Notes: generated from the sequence alone by a model not told the origin. Counted from the stretch's first letter, positions 16,151-25,065 are shown. The stretch: 64,000 bases of DNA from Geomesophilobacter sediminis (GCF_016458275.1 NZ_JAEMHM010000018.1:62001-126000), one strand, 5' to 3'. Numbers and translations: made by a program.

Positions 16151-16741
16151 CTACTGGAAGTTGTTATGACAGCTGTTGCACGCCGGCCCGCTTAAGAAGA
16201 CCCCCTTGAGATCGGTCCCGTGGCATACCGCCGTGGCGCAGGCGCTGGATTGGTAGTTGGCGCCGTAACCGGCATGGAGCGAGACGATGTCGCTGTTCCA
16301 GGCTTGGGGATGGGCCGAAGTCGGGCCGCCAAGATGACAGCTGGAGCACGAAGGTCCGCTGCCGGAGACACCGTTGAGATCGGTGCCGTGGCACGAGGCG
16401 ACGGCGCAGCTCGCCGTCCCGTTTTGTTTGACGAATTGGCTGTGCAGGGCATAGGCATAGGCCCCCCACTGCGCCGGGTGGATCTGGCGCTCGCTCCCGA
16501 GGTGGCAGTTGGTGCAGGCAACCCGGGAAATGCCGCCCCCCAGGTCCTCACCGTGACACTCGGTGCAACTGGCACCGTGGTCCTGGGCCGCGACGGTGTG
16601 CCCGCCCGGGAGCCACCCCGGGGCATGCTTTCCGGTAGCCGGATCGAGGTCCGCCTGGGAGTTGCGATCGCCGCACCCCGTGAGCACCGCCACCGGCGCC
16701 AAGAGAAGAACTGCCAGCAATGCTCGTATTATCTGTGGCAT
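16151..16741 (-). CDS. CxxxxCH/CxxCH multiheme lipoprotein
   Basis: A 196-residue exported c-type cytochrome. The lipobox AVLTGC sits at the end of the signal peptide. Four ordinary heme sites are seen (CTECH, CTNCH, CSSCH, CNSCH). Two CX4CH sites, CAVASCH and CATAVCH, each precede a CHGTDLxGV..SGP.CxSCH unit. That tandem pattern is the Geobacter C4xCH...C2xCH family (TIGR01904-like). It could hold four to six hemes. The ATG at 16741 has GAGGGG eight bases upstream and overlaps the preceding gene by 13 bases, so the two are translationally coupled. It is the last gene of the conduit-like operon. Confidence 0.88.
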   Translation of the reverse strand: MPQIIRALLAVLLLAPVAVLTGCGDRNSQADLDPATGKHAPGWLPGGHTVAAQDHGASCTECHGEDLGGGISRVACTNCHLGSERQIHPAQWGAYAYALHSQFVKQNGTASCAVASCHGTDLNGVSGSGPSCSSCHLGGPTSAHPQAWNSDIVSLHAGYGANYQSSACATAVCHGTDLKGVFLSGPACNSCHNNFQ

Positions 16742-17166
16742 CGTTTGCACCCCTCATTGTTTTGCCTTCCGTGGCACGCGACGCAGGAAGCGGGATCGAC
16801 CCGGCCGTCGATCTTGTGCTGGGCCAGATAGTCGCCGCGGTGCGGCAGGAAGCGCTCCGGAGCGTCCTTGTACTTGTCGCTCGGCTTGATCTCTTCCTTG
16901 TGGGCGTGACAGTCGGCGCAGAACGCCTCCGCGTGGCACGACGCACAGGCCTGCCGGGAGTTCGCGAAGACCTTGTGCTTCAGCATGAAGTCGGGGGCCT
17001 TGTGGTTGAAGGCGCCCCAGGAGTCCTGATGGCACTCGGTGCAGTCCGGCATGCCGGTCACCGCTTCCGGGTGGACCCGCGCCACCGTCGTGGTGCCGGC
17101 GCAGGCAACGAGGCTCCCCGCGGTCGCCAGGGCAGCCAGTAAGATGAGCAGCTTGCTATTTTTCAC
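16729..17166 (-). CDS. pentaheme c-type cytochrome lipoprotein
   Basis: A 145-residue protein with a lipoprotein signal (lipobox SLVAC, Cys at about 22) and five CxxCH heme sites: CTECH, CASCH, CADCH, CVACH and CKRCH. The mature protein is small with one heme per about 24 residues, dense enough for heme-to-heme electron transfer. The last heme site is three residues from the end. It overlaps the barrel gene by 11 bases upstream and the next cytochrome by 13 bases downstream. It is the plausible periplasmic-side or in-barrel electron carrier of the conduit; that placement is inference. Confidence 0.9.
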   Translation of the reverse strand: MKNSKLLILLAALATAGSLVACAGTTTVARVHPEAVTGMPDCTECHQDSWGAFNHKAPDFMLKHKVFANSRQACASCHAEAFCADCHAHKEEIKPSDKYKDAPERFLPHRGDYLAQHKIDGRVDPASCVACHGRQNNEGCKRCHR

Positions 17167-18496
17167 TCTTTCCCCTCCCTTCCAAAGCGGCGTCGAAGCT
17201 GACCACCGCCTTCAGCATCCCTTTCACCTCGTTGTCGAAGTCGGGGTTCTTCGAGTAGTCGACGTCCGCGGCGAGGGTCACGCTGCGGGTGACGCGGTAG
17301 GCCCCCGCGGCGGTCACCACGAAGACGTTCCGGACGTTGTTGGTGCTCAGCGTGCTGTCGTAGTTCACGTCGATGAAATCGAGGGTGAGATCCGCCGGTC
17401 CGAACGACTTGGAGGCATAGACGCGGTACTCCAGGTACCGCAGCGGGTCGCTCCCCCCGTCCATCCGGTGCACCGATCCGCCGGCGGCGAACTTCTCCGG
17501 AAAGGAAAGGGCGACCTTGCCGCCGTAATAGTGCGCCTCGCGGGCGATCTCGTAGTCGTGGTGGCGGTAGTCGGCCGTCAGGGTGACCCCCTTCACGGGG
17601 GTGAAGCCGATTCCGCCCCCCAGCGCCAGATCGCGCTCGCCAGGGTCGATGAGCCGGTCCTGGAAGGTCAGCGCCGTGGTGGTCACGCGGTAGAAGAAGT
17701 CGCGGTAGTTGACCTGCCGGAGATCGGCGAAAAGCTGCAACTTGTCGGTGGGGCGCAACGACATGGTATAGGCGTGTTCCATCCACCCCTCGGTGACCGA
17801 GTTGTAGGAGGAACGTCCGGTCACGTCCAACTGGCGCACCGGGCTGAGCCACAGATCCACCCCTTCCTCTTCCCGGTAGCGCGTGCTCCCGGCATTGGAG
17901 CGCAGGGCACTCACGCCCAGGGTGTAGTACTTCGCTGCGCTGTGGGTGACCCGCCCGCCGAAGACGAAGTCGTCGGCCTTGACGTTGGGCTCGGTGTTCA
18001 CCGGGGAACCGACGAATGCCGCGGCGGCAAAGCCGGCCCCGAGGTCGCTGCGCAGGTAGAGGCCGTCCAGCCGCTGCGTCGCCACCCCTTCGGTGACGAA
18101 CTGCCTCCCGGCGTTGGCGACGGCGTTGTTGCGCCCCCAGCGGTAGCTCAGGAAGCCGTACTGCAGGTCGCCGTCCGTGTAGCGGTCGTTGAACGACTTG
18201 TCGCCCAGATCCCCCCTCCCCCAGCCGCCGAAGTACAGCGACAGAGAATTCCCCTTCGTTTCGGCGCCGGTGAGGGAGAGATGCAGGTACTCGTACAGGG
18301 GGTAAAGGTCCTTGCTGCCGGGGAAATCGGTGTTCCCCAGGCGCAGGATGGTGGTCGACTCCGCCGAAACCTCCGGAGCCGCCCAGGCTCCCGCGGGAAA
18401 TGAAATCAGGAGGGCGCCGGCGGCAAGACCTCCGGCCCAGGCAAGAACCCGGCCGGCGGCCGCACGCAGCGACCTACACGAGTGATGGCTATTCAA
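17156..18496 (-). CDS. outer-membrane beta-barrel protein of the cytochrome operon
   Basis: A 446-residue exported protein. The Ala-rich signal peptide ends near GAWAAPEVSA (about residue 40). The remainder is an alternating-residue, aromatic-rich sequence with repeated strand-turn-strand patterns such as LHLSLTGAETKGNSLSLYFG and VTLTADYRHHDYEI, as expected of a large barrel. No heme motif is present. The start is TTG at 18496, set by GAGGAGG 7 bases upstream. Its place between PpiC and two multiheme lipoproteins fits the porin of a porin-cytochrome conduit. Sequence alone does not assign it to a named Ext or Omb family. Confidence 0.82.
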   Translation of the reverse strand: MNSHHSCRSLRAAAGRVLAWAGGLAAGALLISFPAGAWAAPEVSAESTTILRLGNTDFPGSKDLYPLYEYLHLSLTGAETKGNSLSLYFGGWGRGDLGDKSFNDRYTDGDLQYGFLSYRWGRNNAVANAGRQFVTEGVATQRLDGLYLRSDLGAGFAAAAFVGSPVNTEPNVKADDFVFGGRVTHSAAKYYTLGVSALRSNAGSTRYREEEGVDLWLSPVRQLDVTGRSSYNSVTEGWMEHAYTMSLRPTDKLQLFADLRQVNYRDFFYRVTTTALTFQDRLIDPGERDLALGGGIGFTPVKGVTLTADYRHHDYEIAREAHYYGGKVALSFPEKFAAGGSVHRMDGGSDPLRYLEYRVYASKSFGPADLTLDFIDVNYDSTLSTNNVRNVFVVTAAGAYRVTRSVTLAADVDYSKNPDFDNEVKGMLKAVVSFDAALEGRGKSEK

Positions 18497-18509
18497 GATG
18501 GCCTCCTCT

Positions 18510-19370
18510 CTACAACTTCTCTATTTTTGCCTCGCGCTTGAGCTGTTCCTCGAATTGGCGGTAAGCCTCCGCGACCTTCTGTTCCCGTAGCCGATTGCGG
18601 ATGGTCCCCGCTACGCTTTCCAGGTCGCTGTGGGCATTCTTGCGGGCCTCGTACCTTTTGAAGAGGTAGAACCCGGTCTCCTTCATGGAGAGCACTCCGC
18701 TCACCTCGCCCGGGCGCAACCGGTAGACCGCGTCCACGAAGTCGAAGGGGATCTGGTCCCAGGCGGTGTACCCGATGTCCCAAGGTTTGGCCGCAATCGG
18801 AGCGCTGTGCGCCCCGGGAAGCGGAACGGTGCTCGCCACCGTCTCGAAGCTCGCTCCGGAGCGAACCTTTTGCAGCGCTTCCTCGGCCGCCTGCCGGGTG
18901 GTGAAGGTCACCATGCCCAGGTGCAGCTCGGTGCCCACCTTCTCCGCGTTGCGGTCGTAGTAGGCCTTCACCTCCTGCGAGGTTACGTCGATCTTGGAGG
19001 TGATCTGGGTATTGAAGACCCGGCGCGTCATCTCGATCCGCTTCAGGTTGGCCAGCTGCCGTTCCAGCTTTTCGATCTGGGTACGGTAGCCCGGGTCGTT
19101 GCCGAGCCCGAGTTGCATCCCCTTCTGGTACAAAAGCTCTTCCTTGATGACGTCGTCGAGGGTCCGGGAGACGTCCTCCCCCGCCATACCGTGGGTCTTG
19201 CTGATCCGGAAGGCCACGTCCTGGTCGGTGATGGGGACCCCGTTGACCTTGGCGAGCACCTTCACGCCCTCGGCATTCCCTTGGGCCGGCGCTTTCTTGG
19301 CCTCCTGGCAGCCGGCCAGCAGGCAGGTGAGCAGCAAAGTGGCGATTACGCCACGAGATTCGCATCGCAT
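18510..19370 (-). CDS. PpiC-type peptidyl-prolyl isomerase lipoprotein
   Basis: A 286-residue lipoprotein (lipobox LLAGC, Cys about 21) of the parvulin/SurA class. The N-terminal chaperone part has VLAKVNGVPITDQDVAFRIS, the usual SurA_N opening. A parvulin-like region spans about 150-250 (LHLGMVTFTTRQAAEEALQK ... IPFDFVDAVYRLRPGEVSGV), followed by a helical tail. It lies 13 bases upstream of the barrel gene and 84 bases downstream of the nonaheme gene. It probably folds or assembles the barrel or cytochromes in the periplasm. The N-terminal MRCES start is supported by lipoprotein signal geometry. Confidence 0.9.
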   Translation of the reverse strand: MRCESRGVIATLLLTCLLAGCQEAKKAPAQGNAEGVKVLAKVNGVPITDQDVAFRISKTHGMAGEDVSRTLDDVIKEELLYQKGMQLGLGNDPGYRTQIEKLERQLANLKRIEMTRRVFNTQITSKIDVTSQEVKAYYDRNAEKVGTELHLGMVTFTTRQAAEEALQKVRSGASFETVASTVPLPGAHSAPIAAKPWDIGYTAWDQIPFDFVDAVYRLRPGEVSGVLSMKETGFYLFKRYEARKNAHSDLESVAGTIRNRLREQKVAEAYRQFEEQLKREAKIEKL

Positions 19371-19454
19371 GATCGATCCTTCTTTGTGAGTTTGAGGCCT
19401 CGGGCCCCGTAGGCCGGCGGGCCGTTGCCGGCCCGCCGGGTTTCAGGTGAAAGG

Positions 19455-22157
19455 TTACGGAGTCCAGGTCCCTACGTGAGCGTAGGTGTTGTCGAGGACT
19501 TCAAAGGCGAAGGCCGGGTTGTGCACCCCGCGGCTGGCGTCGTCCTGCACCAGGACGGTGTTCCAAAGGGCCTTGGCGAGGATGCCGTTCACGCCGGTGG
19601 CGGTCACGGCCGCGTTGGCGTTGAAGGTCACGGACAGGGCGCCGGAGAGGTAGCCGGTGCAGTTGGCGGTGCCGTCCGTGTTGGCGACGCACCCCTGGAC
19701 CAGGGCGTTGCCGTTGTTCGGGTCTTCCAGGAAGGCGTCCTGGTTCGCCTTGTCGTTGATGAACCAACGGCGGGTGACGCCACCGCTGGTGACGTCGACC
19801 ATGCCGGAGCGGTTGGCGACGAGGACGGCGGACCCGGTCGGGGCGGTCGTGTTCTGCTTGACCTGCAGGATGGCGGTGCCGATCTGCCGCTTCACCGCGA
19901 GCAGCTTCGCGTCGAAGGTGGTCTGGACCGCTTCGGCGCTGTAGGCGGTGTGGCACTTGTTGCAGACGTCGGTGGTCGCCTTGAAGTCGTGACGGGTCTG
20001 GCCGGCCTCGGAAAGCGACAGGTTCAGGGTGGTCAGCTCCATGTGGCAGGTCACGCAGGTATCGGCGATGTAGGAGTGCTTGGAACGGGTCTGGGCGCTG
20101 TTGTAGCGGGTGGTCCCCATCCAGTAGGCGTTACGCCCCATGAGCACGTCGCCCTGGCAGGCCTCGTGCGGCGCGCCGTAGCTCGCCAGCGTGCCGAATT
20201 TGAAGTCGCCGTCCTCGTGGAGGTACGGACCGGAGGAGTAGCCCTGGCGGCTGTTGTGGCAGGCGATGCAGAGGGCGCCCTTGCCTACGCCGTTGGCGGC
20301 GAAGCCGGAGGGGAGCATGTAGGTGCTGCCGCTGTCGGGGCCGACGCTGGCGAGGTTGGCGAAGTTGACGTCGTTGTAGGTGTTGGCTCCGCCCTGGGAT
20401 TTCCCTTCGTTGTGGGAATCGTGGCAGGCGGCACAGGTGATCGGTTCCGCGTTGCTCAGCCGCAGGCTGGCGGGGAGCGCGGTGAGGCTGCGGTTGCCGT
20501 TCGCGGTCGGCAGGATCTTCAGGTAAGCCCGGAAGCCCTGAGCGGAGTGGCAGCAGGCGCAGCTGTTGGCGAGGGTCCCGTCCGCGTTGGAGTTGAAGGT
20601 CGTGGTCGCCATCGAAGCGTGCCCGCTGGATTTCCACTGCGAGAAGCGGCCGTGCTTGGGCGCCCTGGCGTGGCAGGTCGCGCAGACGTTGGCGGAGAAG
20701 CTGATCCGGGAGTTAAGCGAGATGTTGTCCGGGTCGGAGGTGACCTGGTGCTGACCGCTGTTGGCCTGCGGGCCATGGCAGTTTTCGCACTGGACCCCGG
20801 CCAGACGGGCCGACTGCGGGTTGCTCGCCCAGAAGGCGCTTTCAGCGTTGTTGTTCCCCTGCAGGCTGGCAAAGCTGGTCAGTCCTTCGGCGGCGGCGGC
20901 GTCGACGAAGCCGTTGGAGCCGCGGGCGCCCTGGCCGACGGTGTGGCAGGGGGTGCAGGTCATGGCGTAGTGGCCGTCCGGGAGCGGCTCACGGATACCG
21001 GCATAGAGGACGTCCTTGTGGCCGGTCTGCAGCCAGGTGGTCATCTTGTCGTTGTGGCAGCCGTTGCACGCCGGGTCGGGAGTGGCAACGCCGGTCATCA
21101 TGCCGACGTAAGTACCGGCATAGACGGTCAGGACCGGGCTGCTGCCGCCATTGACGGTCTCGTAGACGGAGTAGGTCCCCGGGGCGGTCGGGGTGAAATC
21201 GGGATAAGCGGTGGTGGCGTCGTTCACGGTAACCGCGCCGCTGGGGCCGGTGACCGACCAGTTCCAGGAGGTATACGGGGTGAACATGTAGGAGCCGTCC
21301 GCGTTCTTGAAGGGGAACTGCCCCTGGAGCACGACCGGCTGGTTGACCGGGACGTTGGTCAGCCCGTTGGACGGGACGGCCGGAAGTTTGGCGGCCACGG
21401 CTACGTTGGAGGTATAGGACTTCCCGCCGATGGTGGCGGTTACCTTCAGCGTGGTGGTGTTCCCCTGGGTGCTCGCCTGCTCGTAGGAGAAGGGAACGAT
21501 CTGGTAGCGGTCCACGTTGACCGGCGGCTCGTCCGCATTCGGCTTGTAGAGCGGGGTGGAAAGTTCGACCAGGTACTTCTTGAAGGCCGCCGAGTTGGCC
21601 AGGGTGACCGTCGGGGTGGCGGAGTTGGCATTGTCGATGGCGACCGCCGGACCGGAAACCACGCTCCAGGTGTAGGTCGGGGTCTGGCCGGCCAGGGCGG
21701 GATCGAAGGTCAGCACCTTCGCCTTGAGCGCAATCTGGGTCCCGGGAACCACCGGGCTCGTGGTATCGGTCCGGCTCGCCATGACCGCCGCCGCGCCGGT
21801 CGGGTTCAGCGTGACGTTGAGGGTCGACGCCTTGCCCGGTACGCATTCATAGGACTGGGCATAGCTGTTGTAGCCGCTGGCGGCAAAGGAAAGGGTGCGG
21901 GCGCCCGCCGGCAGCGACAGGGTATAGGCCCCGGAGGCGTCGGTGGTCGCGCTGGCCGGATCGCCGCCGACGGTGGTCGAGACCGTGGCGCCGGCTACGT
22001 TGTTGCCGTAGGTATCCACCACCTTGCCGCTGACGGAGCCGAAGGCGTTGGCATTGGTGCCGTTGTCGCCGGAGCAACCGAAGAGCGCTGCCTGAAGCAG
22101 CAGTAGGAAACAAAGGGCCGAGTAGGTAATGAGTTTTCGAGCATGATCACTTCTCAT
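19455..22157 (-). CDS. nonaheme c-type cytochrome lipoprotein
   Basis: A 900-residue lipoprotein (lipobox ALFGC, Cys about 28) and the largest member of the cytochrome operon. Residues about 40-110 form a carboxypeptidase-regulatory-like beta domain (GSVSGKVVDTYGNNVAGATV). About 140-345 contain PKD-like beta segments. Nine CxxCH sites are clustered at about 364-735: CNGCH, CTPCH, CENCH, CATCH, CACCH, CAACH, CIACH, CVTCH and CNKCH. Many extra His residues could be distal ligands. A heme-free C-terminal domain of about 165 residues follows. The layout fits a surface-exposed terminal reductase of a porin-cytochrome conduit. GGAGAAAG precedes the ATG. Confidence 0.93.
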   Translation of the reverse strand: MRSDHARKLITYSALCFLLLLQAALFGCSGDNGTNANAFGSVSGKVVDTYGNNVAGATVSTTVGGDPASATTDASGAYTLSLPAGARTLSFAASGYNSYAQSYECVPGKASTLNVTLNPTGAAAVMASRTDTTSPVVPGTQIALKAKVLTFDPALAGQTPTYTWSVVSGPAVAIDNANSATPTVTLANSAAFKKYLVELSTPLYKPNADEPPVNVDRYQIVPFSYEQASTQGNTTTLKVTATIGGKSYTSNVAVAAKLPAVPSNGLTNVPVNQPVVLQGQFPFKNADGSYMFTPYTSWNWSVTGPSGAVTVNDATTAYPDFTPTAPGTYSVYETVNGGSSPVLTVYAGTYVGMMTGVATPDPACNGCHNDKMTTWLQTGHKDVLYAGIREPLPDGHYAMTCTPCHTVGQGARGSNGFVDAAAAEGLTSFASLQGNNNAESAFWASNPQSARLAGVQCENCHGPQANSGQHQVTSDPDNISLNSRISFSANVCATCHARAPKHGRFSQWKSSGHASMATTTFNSNADGTLANSCACCHSAQGFRAYLKILPTANGNRSLTALPASLRLSNAEPITCAACHDSHNEGKSQGGANTYNDVNFANLASVGPDSGSTYMLPSGFAANGVGKGALCIACHNSRQGYSSGPYLHEDGDFKFGTLASYGAPHEACQGDVLMGRNAYWMGTTRYNSAQTRSKHSYIADTCVTCHMELTTLNLSLSEAGQTRHDFKATTDVCNKCHTAYSAEAVQTTFDAKLLAVKRQIGTAILQVKQNTTAPTGSAVLVANRSGMVDVTSGGVTRRWFINDKANQDAFLEDPNNGNALVQGCVANTDGTANCTGYLSGALSVTFNANAAVTATGVNGILAKALWNTVLVQDDASRGVHNPAFAFEVLDNTYAHVGTWTP

Positions 22158-22374
22158 CTCTTTCTCCTTTGATTGATTGATGCGTGCTGTACTACCCTGA
22201 TACTGCTGACCTTTTGAACTTTTTCCTCCCTCTTTGGTTGATTTGGGACTGCGGGCGCAACGGTGACGTTACCCGCGGCAATAACTGCCGGGGCGCTTTA
22301 AGCGCGCAGGACGAGCGGGACCGGTGCAGACCGGAAATGTCAGCGAAATGAAAGCGGCAGCGGGTGGAAGGGGA

Positions 22375-22728
22375 TCAGGCTGGTGGTGCGCGGTCGGGGT
22401 GGTCGTCGAGGTACTGGGGAGATGGCATCGACGGAGTCGAGGGTAAGATGGGGCGAAGCGGCTGGGACGCGGAGTGCGGCCGCACAAGAACGGTCGCCAA
22501 GGCGATGAGCGGGCTGACCTCCTGCGCTGCCTGGTGGGCGGTCTGCGCCTTCTTAATCCGGGCGAGATTTACCGTGGTGAAGCTGTGACGGGGATCGTGC
22601 CGGTCGTAGTAGGAGTTGGCGACGTGCTGATGGTTTCCGGAGACGCCGACCAATATCTGCAGGACGAGAAACGGCAGCAGCAACAAGGCTCTGCACTTAT
22701 TCAGTCTCATCAGCAGAATGCAGTACAT
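22375..22728 (-). CDS. small exported hypothetical protein upstream of the cytochrome operon
   Basis: A 117-residue frame starting MYCILLMRLNKCRALLLLPF with a long hydrophobic N-terminus that reads as a signal peptide or anchor. The mature part is rich in His, Ser and Pro (GNHQHVANSYYDRHDPRHSF) and has no Cys pair or heme motif. The ATG at 22728 has GAGGAG about 9 bases upstream; an ATG 9 bases earlier would abut that sequence. It is in the direction of the cytochrome genes, with about 217 bases between. No family was recognised; it may be a leader-encoded exported peptide. Confidence 0.5.
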   Translation of the reverse strand: MYCILLMRLNKCRALLLLPFLVLQILVGVSGNHQHVANSYYDRHDPRHSFTTVNLARIKKAQTAHQAAQEVSPLIALATVLVRPHSASQPLRPILPSTPSMPSPQYLDDHPDRAPPA

Positions 22729-22737
22729 GGCAACCAT

Positions 22738-23112
22738 CTCCTCAGGTTATGGCTTCTCAGGCATCAAACCGGATTTACGACCTTTCCATCTCCTACCCGT
22801 CCAGCTCTTGCAGTATTAAATTTCCCTTCATTATGATGCTGTTGTCACACTTTTGTGACTCTAATTCATCTCCATGTGACAGTGAATCTCTCAGAAGGTA
22901 GTATTGGTGTCATTATCGTCAGTTACGGCGCAGACTTTAGTAAAAAATTACTTTCCCATTACTTTTTCATTACCTTAATTGTATACAGTACGTAACTTCC
23001 CGATTCATAAAAAGAAGAATGTTCATTATTACTTGCTTAATATGCCATTGTATTTCTTCCATCAGTCAGATTCCGGGTACGGCGGACTGTCTGCGACCGC
23101 CCCGGAAAACGA
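22738..23112. other. AT-rich regulatory gap before the cytochrome operon
   Basis: Markedly richer in A and T than the surrounding genes, with no credible gene on either strand. It carries the GTCACA/TGTGAC operator candidate (22844-22880). An AT-rich block at about 22935-23060 may bend or carry upstream promoter elements. Confidence 0.6.
22844..22880 (-). promoter_or_regulatory. candidate operator: GTCACA-N4-TGTGAC plus a third half-site
   Basis: A perfect 16-base inverted repeat GTCACACTTTTGTGAC (22844-22859), and a further TGTGAC at 22875-22880. The two TGTGAC words are 21 bases apart, two helical turns. On the minus strand a CATAAT word lies 8 bases further on and could be a -10 box. The position, about 115 bases before the first minus-strand start codon, suits an activator or repressor of the cytochrome genes. 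The cognate regulator is unknown. Confidence 0.5.
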
Positions 23113-23146
23113 AAAGGGGAGCCTGGAAATAACTCCAGCTCCCCTT
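23113..23146 (-). terminator. terminator after the Uup-type gene
   Basis: AAGGGGAGCCTGGA pairs imperfectly with TCCAGCTCCCCTT, followed on the minus strand by TTTTC. Confidence 0.85.
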
Positions 23147-23175
23147 GCCATGCTTACCCTCTGCTCAACGTTAAT

Positions 23176-25065
23176 TCACTGCGCCTTTTTGGTCTCAAGC
23201 TCTTCCCAGCGCTGGTAGTCCGACGCAAGCGCGGCCTCGAGCGTGCTGTACCTCGCGGAGATGGCCGCGATGCCGCCATCTACCGACCCGTACGATGCCG
23301 GGTCGGCCAGCATCGCCTCGACCTCGGCAAGCTCCCGCTCTTTCACCTCGATCTCCCCTTCCAGGCGCTCCAGCTCTATCTTCTCTGCGTAATTCAGCCC
23401 CTTCCTGGGCCGCTCCGTTTTCGCCGCAGCCTCCCGTTTCTCGGGCTTGGCTTCGGCGGCCTCCGCTTTCAGCGCCTCTTTGCGCTCCCGGTAGCTCGTG
23501 TAATTCCCTTCGTAGAAGATGGCTTTCCCACCCCCTTCGAAGGCGAGGATGCCGGTGGCGACCTTGTCCAGGAAGAAACGGTCGTGGGTGACCATCAGCA
23601 CGCAGCCGGGAAACGAGGCGAGCGATGCATCCAGAAGCTGCAGGGTCGGAATGTCCAGGTCGTTGGTGGGCTCGTCCAGCACCAGGAGGTTGGCATCCTG
23701 CAGCATGAGCCGGGCCAGGATCAGGCGGCTCTTCTCGCCGCCGGAAAGCGTTCCGATCGGGCGCCGCCGGTCTTCCGGGGCGAACAGGAACTCCTCCAGG
23801 TACCCCATCTTGTGCCGCTTCTGTCCGGCGCAGGTCACGTAGTCCCCTTCCCCGAGAAAGTCGTAGATGGTCTCGGAGGGATCGATCACCTCGCGCAACT
23901 GGTCGAAGTACGAAATGCGGGTCTTCTTGCCGACCACGATCTCGCCCTGGTCCGGCTCTGCCTCCCCCATGATCATCCGGATCAGGGTCGTCTTGCCGCA
24001 GCCGTTGGGACCGATGATGCCGATCCGGTCCCCCCGTTTCATGCCGAAGGAAAGCGGCGTCAGGAGCGTCTTGTCGTATGCCTTGGCCACCGCCTTGAGT
24101 TCCAGGATGGTCCCCCCGAGCCCCTCTTCGGTGTTGAATCCGAGGGAAAGGTTCCGCTGCACCGAGACGTCGCACTCCTCCTTGAGGTCCTGGTAGCGGT
24201 CGATACGGGCCTTCTGCTTGGTGGAACGCGCCTTGGCGCCGCGCCGGATCCAGGCGGTTTCGTTGCGGAGCAGGTTGAGGAGCCGGGAACGGCTCCGGGC
24301 CTCCCCCATCAGCCGTTCCTCCCGCTGCTCCAGGTACAGCGTGTATCCCCCCTGGTACGAGGTCATCGCCCCGTCCTCCAGTTCCAGCATGCGCGTCACC
24401 ACCTCGTCCAGGAAGTAGCGGTCGTGGGTGATCAGCATGACGGCGCCGGGATAGCGCTTGAGGTGCTCCTGAAGCCATTGGGTCGTGTCGGCATCGAGGT
24501 GGTTGGTCGGCTCGTCGAGCAGGAGAAGTTCGGGCGCCTCGAGCAGGAGCCGCGCCAGGGCGACCCGGCGCTTGGTCCCGCCGGAGAGGGTGCCGATCTT
24601 CTGGTTCGGATCGGGGAGGTTGAGATGGGTCATCATCTCGGCGACGCGGTGGTCGGTATTCCAGCCGCCGTGGTGCTCGATCCAGACCGAAAGCTCGCCC
24701 TGGCGCGCCAGCAGCCGGTCCACGTCCGGCGGGTTGCCGGCGAGTTTCTCCGAGATCTCGTTGAACGCGGCCATGGCGCTGCGGATTTCGCGCAGCCCCC
24801 CCTCGATTTCGCGCGCCACCGTCGACTCTTCGTCCAGAACCGGGTCCTGGCAGAGGTACCCCACCGAGGCGCCGCGCTTCATGACGATGGAGCCCCCGTC
24901 GCGATCCTCCATCCCGGAGAGGATCCCGAACAAGGTCGATTTCCCGGCACCGTTGGCGCCGATGATGCCCACCCGGTCGTCCTCGCCGATGGCGAAGGTC
25001 ACGTCATCCAGGATTTTCCTGGCACCGAAGCTCTTGGAAAGCCCCATCACATCTACCACGTTCAT
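23176..25065 (-). CDS. uup: ABC-F ATPase, Uup type
   Basis: A soluble twin-ATPase of 629 residues, the second ABC-F protein in the window. Both P-loops are intact (GANGAGKSTLF, about 36; GPNGCGKTTLI, about 350). Signatures are LSGGTKRRVALA and LSGGEKSRLILA, and both Walker B boxes read LLLDEPTNHLD/LVLDEPTNDLD. The inter-domain arm contains RNETAWIRRGAKARSTKQKA, typical of the Uup branch. A C-terminal coiled-coil domain (about 520-629, rich in Lys/Glu/Ala) follows, as in Uup. Family members act on ribosomes or in genome stability. It seems monocistronic, with a terminator downstream. Confidence 0.93.
   Translation of the reverse strand: MNVVDVMGLSKSFGARKILDDVTFAIGEDDRVGIIGANGAGKSTLFGILSGMEDRDGGSIVMKRGASVGYLCQDPVLDEESTVAREIEGGLREIRSAMAAFNEISEKLAGNPPDVDRLLARQGELSVWIEHHGGWNTDHRVAEMMTHLNLPDPNQKIGTLSGGTKRRVALARLLLEAPELLLLDEPTNHLDADTTQWLQEHLKRYPGAVMLITHDRYFLDEVVTRMLELEDGAMTSYQGGYTLYLEQREERLMGEARSRSRLLNLLRNETAWIRRGAKARSTKQKARIDRYQDLKEECDVSVQRNLSLGFNTEEGLGGTILELKAVAKAYDKTLLTPLSFGMKRGDRIGIIGPNGCGKTTLIRMIMGEAEPDQGEIVVGKKTRISYFDQLREVIDPSETIYDFLGEGDYVTCAGQKRHKMGYLEEFLFAPEDRRRPIGTLSGGEKSRLILARLMLQDANLLVLDEPTNDLDIPTLQLLDASLASFPGCVLMVTHDRFFLDKVATGILAFEGGGKAIFYEGNYTSYRERKEALKAEAAEAKPEKREAAAKTERPRKGLNYAEKIELERLEGEIEVKERELAEVEAMLADPASYGSVDGGIAAISARYSTLEAALASDYQRWEELETKKAQ

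Noticed and set aside
19425-22106. Very long plus-strand open frame opposite the nonaheme gene
   Set aside because: Gly/Val/Arg-rich shadow of the GC-rich cytochrome gene; the minus strand has a signal peptide and nine heme motifs.
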